From the NCBI RefSeq assembly GCF_017347095.1, contig NZ_JADPRZ010000006.1:117268-181267 (forward strand): a stretch of 64,000 bases of DNA. Reading direction: 5' to 3'. Origin of the DNA: Sporosarcina sp. E16_8 (GTDB taxonomy: Bacteria > Bacillota > Bacilli > Bacillales_A > Planococcaceae). This document shows, piece by piece, positions 18,735-27,085 of this stretch; the stretch's first letter is position 1, and each line of letters begins with the position of its first letter. Position numbers and translations under genes: made by a program. The notes under the pieces are model-generated. The model saw only the letters and a program-made list of their open reading frames with translations. It made no database searches and was not told where the DNA came from.

Positions 18735-19931
18735 TCACAACATTGTTAGTAATGAACCACCGATAGCCCCTGTAATCACAATAATCCAAGGAGGAAGCTT
18801 CCAATAGGTAAGCATACTAAACAAAAGTGCAGCCAAAGCAAAATCAACAGGCGCTATAATTGAACTCGTCCAAATAGGGAAATAAAAGGCAGATATTAAT
18901 ATTCCAATGACCGCTGCATTCACACCCATGATTGCTCCTTTAACCTTCGGATTGCTTCTTAAACTATCCCAAAAAGGGAGTGCGCCGAGAATAAGCAGGA
19001 ATGCAGGTAAAAACACTGCAAACGTAGCTACTAAACCACCTTGCCAGCCCTTCATTACCGTTCCTAAATAAGCTGCAAATGTAAATAAAGGACCTGGTAC
19101 TGCTTGTGTTGCACCATAACCAGCTAAAAATGATTCTTCGCTTATCCATCCAGTTGGTACAAATTCCTGTTCTAATAAAGGTAAAACGACATGACCGCCA
19201 CCAAAAACTAAAGCACCTGAGCGATAAAAACTATCGAACATAGCTACCCAGTAGGATCCAGTTACTTCCCTAATGACGGGTAGCAGAAAGAGTAAAACGA
19301 AAAATAGCAGTAAACAAATCACTGAAACACTCTTAGCAATTGGAAATTGAGAACTCTCTTCATCATTTCCTTCGTGGTGCTTGAACAGAATGAACCCCGC
19401 GAATGCAGCGATTAAAATGACACCTACTTGAGCAAAAGCTGTTTGCAAAAATAGAGTACCTATTAACGCGAAAAGGGCAATGGATTTCCTTGTTAAATCT
19501 GGTGTCAAATTTTTAGCCATTCCGATAATAGCATGCGCAACTACGGCCACTGCAACGATTTTCAAGCCATGTATCCATCCAGCGTTTCCGGCGTCGAACC
19601 CAGTGAGCAACAAGGCGAATAAAATAAGTGCAATAACTGAAGGCATTGTGAACCCTATAAAGGAAATAATCCCACCCAAAACGCCCGCCCGCATAACACC
19701 TATACCAATACCTACCTGACTACTAGCTGGACCGGGTAGGAACTGAGCCAATGCAACCAAATCTGCATAACTTTTTTCATCTATCCATTTTCTTCTTCGT
19801 ACATATTCTTCATGAAAATACCCCAAATGAGCTGTTGGCCCGCCAAAAGAGGTCAATCCAAGTCGTATTGAAACTAAAAATATTTCTAAAAGTGATTTTA
19901 ATCCTCTATTTGTTGATTTAACTTTTTTCAT
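18735..19931 (-). CDS. chrA: Chromate transporter ChrA (long, two-domain form)
   Basis: A 398-residue membrane protein made of two CHR domains. The N-terminal half has RLGLTSFGGPTAHLGYF, WIDEKSYADLVALAQFLPGPASSQ; the C-terminal half repeats the pattern with GALVFGGGHVVLPLLEQEF, WISEESFLAGYGATQAVPGP. About ten hydrophobic segments are visible. The family exports chromate, driven by the membrane potential, and gives chromate tolerance; sulfate can compete. It has its own terminator, a weak ribosome binding site, and is flanked by two inverted copies of a MITE-like sequence, which suggests acquisition or rearrangement. Confidence 0.93.
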   Translation of the reverse strand: MKKVKSTNRGLKSLLEIFLVSIRLGLTSFGGPTAHLGYFHEEYVRRRKWIDEKSYADLVALAQFLPGPASSQVGIGIGVMRAGVLGGIISFIGFTMPSVIALILFALLLTGFDAGNAGWIHGLKIVAVAVVAHAIIGMAKNLTPDLTRKSIALFALIGTLFLQTAFAQVGVILIAAFAGFILFKHHEGNDEESSQFPIAKSVSVICLLLFFVLLFLLPVIREVTGSYWVAMFDSFYRSGALVFGGGHVVLPLLEQEFVPTGWISEESFLAGYGATQAVPGPLFTFAAYLGTVMKGWQGGLVATFAVFLPAFLLILGALPFWDSLRSNPKVKGAIMGVNAAVIGILISAFYFPIWTSSIIAPVDFALAALLFSMLTYWKLPPWIIVITGAIGGSLLTML

Positions 19932-20043
19932 TGCAGACTCGATACAGATCCCCCCATAATTTCAAAGTTCAATATTAATTCCCGACTAGGTAAATGTACC
20001 ACCTCGACTAAGATATTCAAGATGTAATCAAGAAACTTTACAT

Positions 20044-20223
20044 CTACTTAACATATTTTCCACCTACATCCCGATGATTGGAACCACTTGCCAATAACCG
20101 CGAATATTCTTCATCGACTCTTGTATGAATAATACCTTGATGGAGATAAAACATGAGAACCGTTTCCATTACTAGCACCGAAATAAGAAAATAAGCAGCC
20201 AGCTTTATAGAGACCTTGTTCAT
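20044..20223 (-). pseudogene. N-terminal fragment of a sensor histidine kinase
   Basis: A 59-codon frame, MNKVSIKLAAYFLISVLVME followed by TVLMFYLHQGIIHTRVDEEY, gives one membrane helix and the start of an extracytoplasmic domain (SRLLASGSNHRDV). This is the style of N-termini of PhoR/CssS-like kinases of Bacillus. The frame stops before any HAMP or kinase domain, and no kinase sequence follows, so it looks like a truncated relic. GAAAGGGG lies 11 bases before the ATG. The rest of the 790-bp gap 19932-20722 holds a MITE-like element, a repeat and a terminator. Confidence 0.55.
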
Positions 20224-20343
20224 CCGAGAACCAGCCCCTTTCCTATGTAAATAAGTATAGAGATTAAATATGAGGAAGATATGCAGATGACACTCAACTT
20301 CAAAAAAGGAAACATTTTTTTGATATTTCGTTTGTCTATATAT

Positions 20344-20530
20344 TCGGCACTACTTATTTAGAATTAACTGGCGGTAACCTCATCCCTATAACGAACAAAT
20401 CTAGCGAAGGAGCGACAAGTGTGAGCCGAAGCAATGAGACCGACAGTGATCTTCTGACGGGCTTATTGCGTGAGGCCATCACCATGCGACAAAGCGGTGT
20501 TGGAAGCACATTCTATTTTTTAAGTGCCGA
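20344..20530 (-). mobile_element. MITE-like element, 187-bp copy
   Basis: The ends TCGGCACTACTTATTTAGAAT and, inverted, TCGGCACTTAAAAAATAGAAT are imperfect terminal inverted repeats. The interior has no open frame. The opposite-strand sequence aligns with the copies at 18423 and 47112, including CTTCCAACACCGCTTTGTC and CTCACACTTGTCG. AT-rich sequence (ATATA) lies at both flanks and may be a target duplication. Confidence 0.7.
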
Positions 20531-20560
20531 CGATATAGTGATAAGTATAGCAAAGACACT

Positions 20561-20615
20561 TTAGGCATCCCCTATTAAGGCGCCTACGCTCAGTTCATAT
20601 AGGTATTCATTTGGC
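20561..20615. repeat. Dispersed intergenic repeat, copy D (right end)
   Basis: These 55 bp match the right end of copy B: CCCC-T-AAGGCGCC-ACGCTCAGTT-ATATA-G-ATTCATTT. It sits between the MITE-like element and the terminator of the sugar locus. Confidence 0.55.
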
Positions 20616-20637
20616 TAAAATATAGCGACAACAAATA

Positions 20638-20675
20638 AACGTCACGCCGGAGTAAAAACTCCATGCGCGACGTTT
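20638..20675 (-). terminator. Terminator of the sugar sensing/transport locus
   Basis: AAACGTC/GACGTTT outer stem with CGGAGT-AAAA-ACTCC inside; the minus strand ends in ATTTGTTG. It closes the transcript after the last binding-protein gene. Confidence 0.7.
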
Positions 20676-20722
20676 ATCAGTTAATATGACATGAGTTTTA
20701 TCTGAGAACTCACTTACCCCTT

Positions 20723-21802
20723 TTACTTCGGTGTTAGTTGATACACATCTTTTAATGAATGAAACCCATCGGAAATCACCGTATTATCTAGATTGTATTC
20801 ATTTACAGCGATTGGCGTTAGCAACACAGAAGGAACTTCAATTTTCCCATTATTAACTTTCTGTTCAGCAGACACATTCTCCCCCTTTGCCATCGCAACC
20901 GCTAATTTCGCCATTTCTTGTGTGAGCATCTTGATTGGCTTATAGACTGTCATCGTTTGTGTTCCAGTAACAATTCGCTGTACTCCTGCCAAATCCGCAT
21001 CCTGTCCCGCAACTGGCACTTGACCTGCAAGCCCTGCAGCAGCGAGTGCTTGAATGGCGCCACCTGCTGTTGCATCATTTGCAGCTATCACCGCATCGAT
21101 CTGCTTGTTCGTTGTCCGAAGAGCTTCTTCCATATTGGCTTGCGCATTCACTGGAGTCCAATCCTCCGTCCACTGATCGTAGATAATCTTAATATCACCT
21201 CGTTCAATATATGGACGCAGTACAGTGAACACACCTTTTTTCAATAAATGTGCATTGTTATCGGTAATTGCACCACCAATAATGACGTAATTCCCCTTCG
21301 GTACGAGAGCAGTGATGGCTTTCGCCTGCATTTCACCCACTTGTTCATTATCAAAAGACACATACAAATCGAGATCCGCATTTTTGACGAGTCTGTCATA
21401 GGCAATTACTTGGATACCTGCAAGATGCGCCTTGTGCACAATCGCAGCTGTTGCCTCAGCATTATGTGGGACGATTACCAAGAGGTCAATTCCGCTTTGA
21501 ATGAGCGCCTCCGCCTGTGAAATCTGAAGCGCATCATCTCCATTGGCGGCAACAATTTCAATTTCTGCTCCTAGTGCTTCGACCGCTTCCTTAAACAAAT
21601 CACGGTCTCTCAACCATCGTTCTTCAAGTAATGTATCCATCGAAAACCCAATACGGATTGGGCTGTCGATTTTACTATGAGGTATCATTTCTTCGGACTT
21701 AACGGGTTCCAATGTCTGCTTTGGCGTAGCTATACAAGCAACTAGCAGCAAAGTCATCCCCAAAAACCATACGACTATAGCCTGTCGTTTCATCCACTTC
21801 AC
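20723..21802 (-). CDS. Sugar-binding lipoprotein, XylF/ChvE family (third binding protein of the locus)
   Basis: A 359-residue extracellular lipoprotein with signal peptide and lipobox LVAC (Cys23). The mature part is a type I periplasmic-binding fold: PIRIGFSMDTLLEERWLRDRD, LIQSGIDLLVIVPHNAEATAAIVHKA, VIAYDRLVKNADLDLYVSFDNEQVGEMQA and AAGLAGQVPVAGQDADLAGVQRIV, all typical of xylose/multiple-monosaccharide binding proteins. It is a paralogue of the ABC-transporter binding protein at 28697-29803. It lies 5 bp after the response regulator gene and so is probably part of the sensing operon; it may widen the substrate range of the transporter or raise receptor density. Confidence 0.88.
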   Translation of the reverse strand: MKWMKRQAIVVWFLGMTLLLVACIATPKQTLEPVKSEEMIPHSKIDSPIRIGFSMDTLLEERWLRDRDLFKEAVEALGAEIEIVAANGDDALQISQAEALIQSGIDLLVIVPHNAEATAAIVHKAHLAGIQVIAYDRLVKNADLDLYVSFDNEQVGEMQAKAITALVPKGNYVIIGGAITDNNAHLLKKGVFTVLRPYIERGDIKIIYDQWTEDWTPVNAQANMEEALRTTNKQIDAVIAANDATAGGAIQALAAAGLAGQVPVAGQDADLAGVQRIVTGTQTMTVYKPIKMLTQEMAKLAVAMAKGENVSAEQKVNNGKIEVPSVLLTPIAVNEYNLDNTVISDGFHSLKDVYQLTPK

Positions 21803-21807
21803 CCCTA

Positions 21808-23352
21808 TCAGACTTCGACTTTTTTACTCAATAACGTTTTTCGGTACTCTTTCGGGGACACCCCACACATTTTCTTGAACACCTTGCTGAAATAATTCGG
21901 CTCATGATAACCGATCTCAAACGTAATTTCTTTTAGGCTTAGCTCTGGATCATTCAAAAGCTTCTTCGCTTTCTCAATTCGGCACTCCGTCAGAAAATCG
22001 ATATAGTTAATGCCCAACTTCTCCTTGAACATCTTACTAATATAAATCGGGCTTAAATCAACCTTTTTCGCGAGAATATTCAGTGAAATATCTTTATGTG
22101 AATGCTCACTGATAAATTGTTTAATTTGATGTATCTTATCAGCCTCCACTCGTTCGTAATGCGCCTCGTAGATAGCATTCATTCTCTCGAGTAGCAGGAG
22201 CGTCTCCGTCCGTAATTGACGGTAGTCCTGTGCTTGAAACGAAAAAAACGGTGCATTCGCTTCCATTCCCATTTCATCCATCACTCGGTTCGCAATCCAC
22301 AGCAACTCAAGCATTCGCTGTTGCGTGTAGATTAGTGAATTCCCCTCATTCTCATGCTGTTGGATTAAATCCAATATGCCAGAACGAATGGATACCCAGT
22401 CCCCTAAACGAATTTGGTCAAAAAAGTCTTTCTGCTGCCGCTTGATAACCTGATTATCTGTCTCTAAACTAAGAGCTGGAGCGTCTGCATAAAATCGACT
22501 CTTGACCGCTAGCGTTGTATCCATGGTCGCGATAAGCGCTTCTTGGTATGACTGACGAATCTCTTCTAATGGCTCGCAAACTTGGCCAATCCCTATAAAC
22601 CAGCCTAAGCTCATTTGCTCTTTGGCTAACGATAAAATTGCTTTGGCTAATGTGGTTGCTTGCGAACGAAAGGACTTCTCTTGATCTCGAAACACAATGA
22701 TAGGGAGTTGCCGTCCATATAACGCACCTACCCATGCATTTCCGGCTTGACGCACCTTTTCCTTGATCCGCACATAATAGTGTTCTGCTCCCTCTGGCAA
22801 CAACACGACTACAACAAATTTTTCATGAGTAGAGCGAATATCTAGCATCTCAACGAGCATATCAATATGGACTTCATGGACATGGTCAAATAATAGCTGT
22901 GTCACGATATCTGTTTCCACTAATGTCAATGCCTTTTGCCACTTTTCATGCTGCACTTGGTTTGTAGCCTCTGCAATACGCTCCAGCCTGCATTCCTCTA
23001 ATACTTTCCCCACCGTTGCAACAATCTCACTTGCTCTACTAGGTTTCAGTAAGTAATCCTTTACGCCGAGCTTGAGCGCTTGTCTCGCATAATCAAACAT
23101 ATCAAAAGCAGTCACCATAACATATTTGATAGCAGGATGCTCATCTTGAATCTTCTCTATGGCTTCAAGCCCTGTCATACCAGGCATCTTAATATCCATT
23201 AAGACCAAATCTGGTTGAATGGTATTTGCTAATTCTATAGCTACTTCCCCATTTCTCGCTTGATAAATGGTAAGTTCAGGGAACGCCTTTTGTAAGATTG
23301 CCTGCATCCCTTCTCGCTCAATCGGTTCATCATCAACGATAAGAAGCTTCAT
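21808..23352 (-). CDS. YesN-type response regulator with AraC output domain
   Basis: A 514-residue cytoplasmic regulator. The receiver domain (1-125) has the acidic pair in DDEP (7-8) and phospho-acceptor Asp53 in LMDIKMPG; the middle part (about 130-400) is the YesN-type linker; the C-terminal 100 residues hold two AraC helix-turn-helix motifs (SLNILAKKVDLSPIYISKMF and LKEITFEIGYHEPNYFSKVF). The start is placed at the second of two adjacent ATGs, five bases after GAGGG. It overlaps the kinase gene by 20 bp, so the two form a cognate pair, and its likely target is the chvE-mmsAB promoter. Confidence 0.93.
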   Translation of the reverse strand: MKLLIVDDEPIEREGMQAILQKAFPELTIYQARNGEVAIELANTIQPDLVLMDIKMPGMTGLEAIEKIQDEHPAIKYVMVTAFDMFDYARQALKLGVKDYLLKPSRASEIVATVGKVLEECRLERIAEATNQVQHEKWQKALTLVETDIVTQLLFDHVHEVHIDMLVEMLDIRSTHEKFVVVVLLPEGAEHYYVRIKEKVRQAGNAWVGALYGRQLPIIVFRDQEKSFRSQATTLAKAILSLAKEQMSLGWFIGIGQVCEPLEEIRQSYQEALIATMDTTLAVKSRFYADAPALSLETDNQVIKRQQKDFFDQIRLGDWVSIRSGILDLIQQHENEGNSLIYTQQRMLELLWIANRVMDEMGMEANAPFFSFQAQDYRQLRTETLLLLERMNAIYEAHYERVEADKIHQIKQFISEHSHKDISLNILAKKVDLSPIYISKMFKEKLGINYIDFLTECRIEKAKKLLNDPELSLKEITFEIGYHEPNYFSKVFKKMCGVSPKEYRKTLLSKKVEV

Positions 23353-24793
23353 CATTTCCCTCTTCCCTTGCCATTGGAATTTGTATGACCACCTTTGTCC
23401 CACGACCTTCTCTACTATCAATCGTGACCGAATCTTCTATACCATAAAATAAATGCAATCTCTTCACCACATTTTGAAAGCCTATTCCTGTAGAATGTCC
23501 TTCGATTGGTACGATATGCCCCTTCAGCAGCTGCTCCATTTTCTCTCGGGACATCCCTTGTCCACTATCCTCGATTTCAATGATGACCCATGGACCATCC
23601 CTCTTGATCCTGAACCAAATGGTGCCTCCATCCTGCTCTGGCTCAATAGCATGGATTACCGCATTTTCAATAATGGGCTGAAGGGTAAGTCCCGGAATTT
23701 TCACATCTAAGCAAGATTTGTCGATGTCAGACTTAAATTGTAAACGGTCCGTAAAACGTGCCTTTTGGATTTCCATATACTGATTCAAAACAACCACTTC
23801 TTCAAACAACGTCACAGAGCGGTCAATCCGCTTCAAATTATAGCGTAACAAGCCTGCTACACTAACTATAAGGTCGCTCGTCTCCTCCGCACCATCTAAA
23901 TACGCCTTTTTCGACAATGTGTTCAACGTGTTGAATAAAAAATGTGGATTTATCTGGTTCTGCAAGCTTCTAAATTGACTCTCCTTCAACAACAACTTAC
24001 TTTGCTGAAGCTCATGCTCGAGCTGAGCCTTTTGTTGGATTTCTACTATTAAATCATTAATATTTATCCGCATCTCATCAAATGTCTGTGCTAAAAAGGC
24101 AATCTCATCATTGGATTCCACTTCAATCTGTTGATTAAAACGACCTTGAGACAATGCGTTAGCAGCTTTCGTAAGCTGATGAATCGGCCGCGTGATACTA
24201 AGTGAAAACCAGTAAGTAGCCAAAAGTAACACGACAGTAATCAAAAGCAATAGCCAGATTCCTAGCTTTTTCAACTCCTCAGACTGCTTGATAATACCTC
24301 GATAAAACCGGTTAGAGGTCTTCAACTCTCGGTCTAAAATCGTCAAGGTCATTTCAGATATGTACATAGAAATGCGATTTGCTTCATTAAATTCATTGGT
24401 CGACCCTTCTATTTCGTGCTTCTCTGAAAACATAACGGAGCGATTCACCGTCTCGATTAGGCTATCGATTAAATGAATATAATTAGTTACTGAAAATGCA
24501 TTTTCCACGTTTCGCAGCTCTGTTACATCCTGTTGCACCGCTTCAATAACGACTATGCTTTTCTCTACCCGTTGCTTATGATTAGCTGTTGGCTCGAGCA
24601 AAAAGTTATTTAAATTGGTAATTATGTGTTGGCTAGCAGTTGTCACTTCATTCATCCGCAAATAGCGCTGTAAAATATCATTGGATTGTTCCTGGGTCTT
24701 CTGATTATAGTGTGTAAGCGCCAGCCAAATAATCCCCATGATCAGCAACACAACGGAAACGAGTATCCATATTTTTTTTTGAATCGTCATCAT
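23333..24793 (-). CDS. Sensor histidine kinase, LytS/YesM type
   Basis: A 486-residue membrane kinase. Segment 1 is at about 8-26, the extracellular domain at 27-177 (helical, presumably binding its partner protein), segment 2 at 178-198, HAMP at about 199-252, a coiled linker, the His_kinase block with His284 in LQNQINPHFLFNTL and the ATPase domain with GQGMSREKM and GIGFQNVVKRLHLFYG. Its start overlaps the stop of the anchored binding-protein gene by 4 bp. In clostridia the equivalent LytS kinase is activated by a membrane-anchored XylFII protein; the arrangement here is the same. Confidence 0.93.
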   Translation of the reverse strand: MMTIQKKIWILVSVVLLIMGIIWLALTHYNQKTQEQSNDILQRYLRMNEVTTASQHIITNLNNFLLEPTANHKQRVEKSIVVIEAVQQDVTELRNVENAFSVTNYIHLIDSLIETVNRSVMFSEKHEIEGSTNEFNEANRISMYISEMTLTILDRELKTSNRFYRGIIKQSEELKKLGIWLLLLITVVLLLATYWFSLSITRPIHQLTKAANALSQGRFNQQIEVESNDEIAFLAQTFDEMRININDLIVEIQQKAQLEHELQQSKLLLKESQFRSLQNQINPHFLFNTLNTLSKKAYLDGAEETSDLIVSVAGLLRYNLKRIDRSVTLFEEVVVLNQYMEIQKARFTDRLQFKSDIDKSCLDVKIPGLTLQPIIENAVIHAIEPEQDGGTIWFRIKRDGPWVIIEIEDSGQGMSREKMEQLLKGHIVPIEGHSTGIGFQNVVKRLHLFYGIEDSVTIDSREGRGTKVVIQIPMAREEGNDEASYR

Positions 24794-25770
24794 GGTTCTT
24801 CACCTTCCGCCTCAACCATGCGTGTTTCGGTGAGATAACCATTTGAATCAAGCGGGACGGTCTCTTCTGAAATCCACTGCATCAACCGCTTCACGCTTTC
24901 ACTGCCCATCTCTTCTGGCTTTTGCTCCAAAATCCCATCGAGCTTGCCTTGCTCTAAAAGGGCAGTTGACCCAACCCCATCATCGAAGGTATAAATATAA
25001 TACGGTTCTACTTGAGTGCGTCTTCCGATTTCTTGAATCATCGGCCCTGCATAATTTGCATTGATGGCTATAAATGCAGAAGCTTGCGGCATTTCATTCA
25101 TCAACTGTTGTGTCGTCGCCATTACTTGTTCCTTTGCATCTCCCGTCCCTCTAATAATCATTTCAATGTCTGGGTACCTACTTAATACATCCTCAATACC
25201 AGCTAGACGTTCTTTTTGATAATACGCTTGCTCTTGATCACCAAGAATAATCACTTGTCCTGTCGTGCCCATTTCTTTTATCAATTGACGAGCAACCATT
25301 TCTCCTGCCCCAAACTGATCCGAACCAACATATGTTTTTCGCAAGCTCTCTTCCACCGGCACATCATTCGCGACGGTAATGACAGGAATCCCATAAAAAG
25401 CTGCCTTAACCTTTGTCAGTTCTTTAAATTCTTCGTTATCTAGACCTTGTACGATAATTCCATCCACCTTCGAATGAATCGCAACCTCCATTGTCTTCAA
25501 AAAATCATCTTGGTTGTTTCCATAGCTTCCCCACACTTCAAGCTGAACATTTTCTACGTGTGCCTGCTTCAATGCCCCTTGTCCGACCTTATTCCAAAAT
25601 GGAGTATCAAGCTCTTGCGTAATGAGTACGAGTCGAATAGAGTCCGAGACAAAGGGAAGGTTAGCAGGGCTTTCACTAGTTGAACGTAGCGCCTTAGTTG
25701 CGGACGCAATAGTTAAATAGCTAAAAATCATAATGAGTACGATAAGTATAAACACAAATTTTTTCCTCAT
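24790..25770 (-). CDS. Membrane-anchored sugar-sensing binding protein (XylFII-like)
   Basis: A 326-residue type I periplasmic-binding-fold protein with an uncleaved-looking N-terminal anchor (FVFILIVLIMIFSYLTIASA) and no lipobox. The mature part has IRLVLITQELDTPFWNKVGQGAL, KVDGIIVQGLDNEEF, VITVANDVPVEE-LRKTYVGSDQFGAGEMVA and YIYTFDDGVGSTALLEQGKLDGILEQKPEEMG, typical of RbsB/XylF-like sensors. Because it is 4 bp coupled to the kinase gene and separate from the transporter genes by a terminator, I infer it acts as the ligand-binding subunit of the kinase rather than in transport, as XylFII does. Confidence 0.85.
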   Translation of the reverse strand: MRKKFVFILIVLIMIFSYLTIASATKALRSTSESPANLPFVSDSIRLVLITQELDTPFWNKVGQGALKQAHVENVQLEVWGSYGNNQDDFLKTMEVAIHSKVDGIIVQGLDNEEFKELTKVKAAFYGIPVITVANDVPVEESLRKTYVGSDQFGAGEMVARQLIKEMGTTGQVIILGDQEQAYYQKERLAGIEDVLSRYPDIEMIIRGTGDAKEQVMATTQQLMNEMPQASAFIAINANYAGPMIQEIGRRTQVEPYYIYTFDDGVGSTALLEQGKLDGILEQKPEEMGSESVKRLMQWISEETVPLDSNGYLTETRMVEAEGEEP

Positions 25771-25851
25771 ATTCCTTACCCTTCCCTAAAGCTTGTTTGT
25801 TTCTTTCATTTTATCACCTGTCAAGGAATTAACAATGACTTACAAAACGAC

Positions 25852-25881
25852 ATTAGACATCCTACAAATAGGATGTCTAAT
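25852..25881 (-). terminator. Hairpin between permease and sensor genes
   Basis: ATTAGACATCCT and AGGATGTCTAAT form a perfect 12-bp stem around ACAAAT just after the permease stop. The downstream minus-strand sequence has only a short T-run (TCGTTTTG), so termination may be partial. Confidence 0.65.
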
Positions 25882-25898
25882 TATCCCGCTATTCTCTT

Positions 25899-27074
25899 TT
25901 AAGCTCTTTGCTTACGTGTCATGACGTCAAAGATTACTGCTCCAGCTAAAACACCACCCCGAATCATGTATTGATAGGAAATTCCTACACCAAGTAAGTT
26001 CATCCCACTCGATAATGAGGCCATCACGATGGCTCCGATAATAGCACCCGTTACTTTACCGACACCACCAGCAGAAGAAACCCCACCTACATATGCCGCT
26101 GCAATCGCATCAAGCTCAAAGAGAGTTCCAGCTGTGGTCGTTGCCGACTGTAGTCGAGATGTAAATAGAATTCCAGATAACGCCGCGAGCATCCCCATGG
26201 AACCGAAGACGATATATGTAATCTTTTGTACATTGATACCACTTAAATGCGCGGCCTCCGGATTACTACCTACTGCATAAATGTGACGACCGAGTACTGT
26301 TTTAGTCGTTAAGAAGTGATAAATTAGGACAACAATTATTATAATGATAACCGTCCAAGAAAACCCGTTATAACCTGCTAAAATCCAAGTAATATAAGCA
26401 ATAATCGCTGATATTAAAACAAGTTTTATGCTAAAGATCCCTTTAGACATTACATCAAAGCCATACGTCAGCTTATTGCGACGATTGGAGATTTCATTGT
26501 AAATATAAAATAGAACTCCGACAAATCCTACTAATAACGTCAGTAGATGCAAGCCATTAATTTGCATAATCGATGGAATAAATCCATTCCCGATTGCGTT
26601 GAATTGTTCATCCCTAACAATAATCGTTCCCGTTTTTTCTGTGACCTGAAGGAGCGCACCGCGGAAAATCAACATCCCTGCTAGCGTAGCAACAAATGAT
26701 GGAATTCCAATTTTAGCAACCAATACCCCATTAAATAATCCAATGATGGCACCTAATAGTAAAATTACCGGAATAGTGATCCATACTGAAATGCCCATTT
26801 GCGTCAAGAAAATAGCTGTAATTGCACCTAAAAATCCTGCTAAAAAGCCAACCGATAAGTCAATATGGCGAATAACGATGACAAGAGTCATCCCTACTGC
26901 CAGAACCGCAATATAACCAGCTGAATCCAATAAGTTACTTATGTTTCGTGAAGACATAAACAAACCGTTCGTCATAATCGTAAATGTTAACAAAATAACG
27001 ATTAACGCAATATACATCCCGTAATCTCGAATATTGGCTTTGACGAGCGCTTTAGTTTCTTTATAAAATTCCAT
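25899..27074 (-). CDS. mmsB: Multiple-monosaccharide ABC transporter permease (MmsB/GguB)
   Basis: A 391-residue inner-membrane permease with about ten hydrophobic segments. The BPD_transp_2 signatures GMTLVIVIRHIDLSVG, NGVLVAKIGIPSFVATLAGMLIFRG and AIGGSNPEAAHLSGI-like (here AVGSNPEAAHLSGINVQK) are clear, and the long inserted loop between the middle segments is usual for MmsB/XylH. It follows mmsA by 11 bp and would form the membrane channel of the ChvE transporter. Confidence 0.93.
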   Translation of the reverse strand: MEFYKETKALVKANIRDYGMYIALIVILLTFTIMTNGLFMSSRNISNLLDSAGYIAVLAVGMTLVIVIRHIDLSVGFLAGFLGAITAIFLTQMGISVWITIPVILLLGAIIGLFNGVLVAKIGIPSFVATLAGMLIFRGALLQVTEKTGTIIVRDEQFNAIGNGFIPSIMQINGLHLLTLLVGFVGVLFYIYNEISNRRNKLTYGFDVMSKGIFSIKLVLISAIIAYITWILAGYNGFSWTVIIIIIVVLIYHFLTTKTVLGRHIYAVGSNPEAAHLSGINVQKITYIVFGSMGMLAALSGILFTSRLQSATTTAGTLFELDAIAAAYVGGVSSAGGVGKVTGAIIGAIVMASLSSGMNLLGVGISYQYMIRGGVLAGAVIFDVMTRKQRA

Positions 27075-27085
27075 CGTTATCCCCC

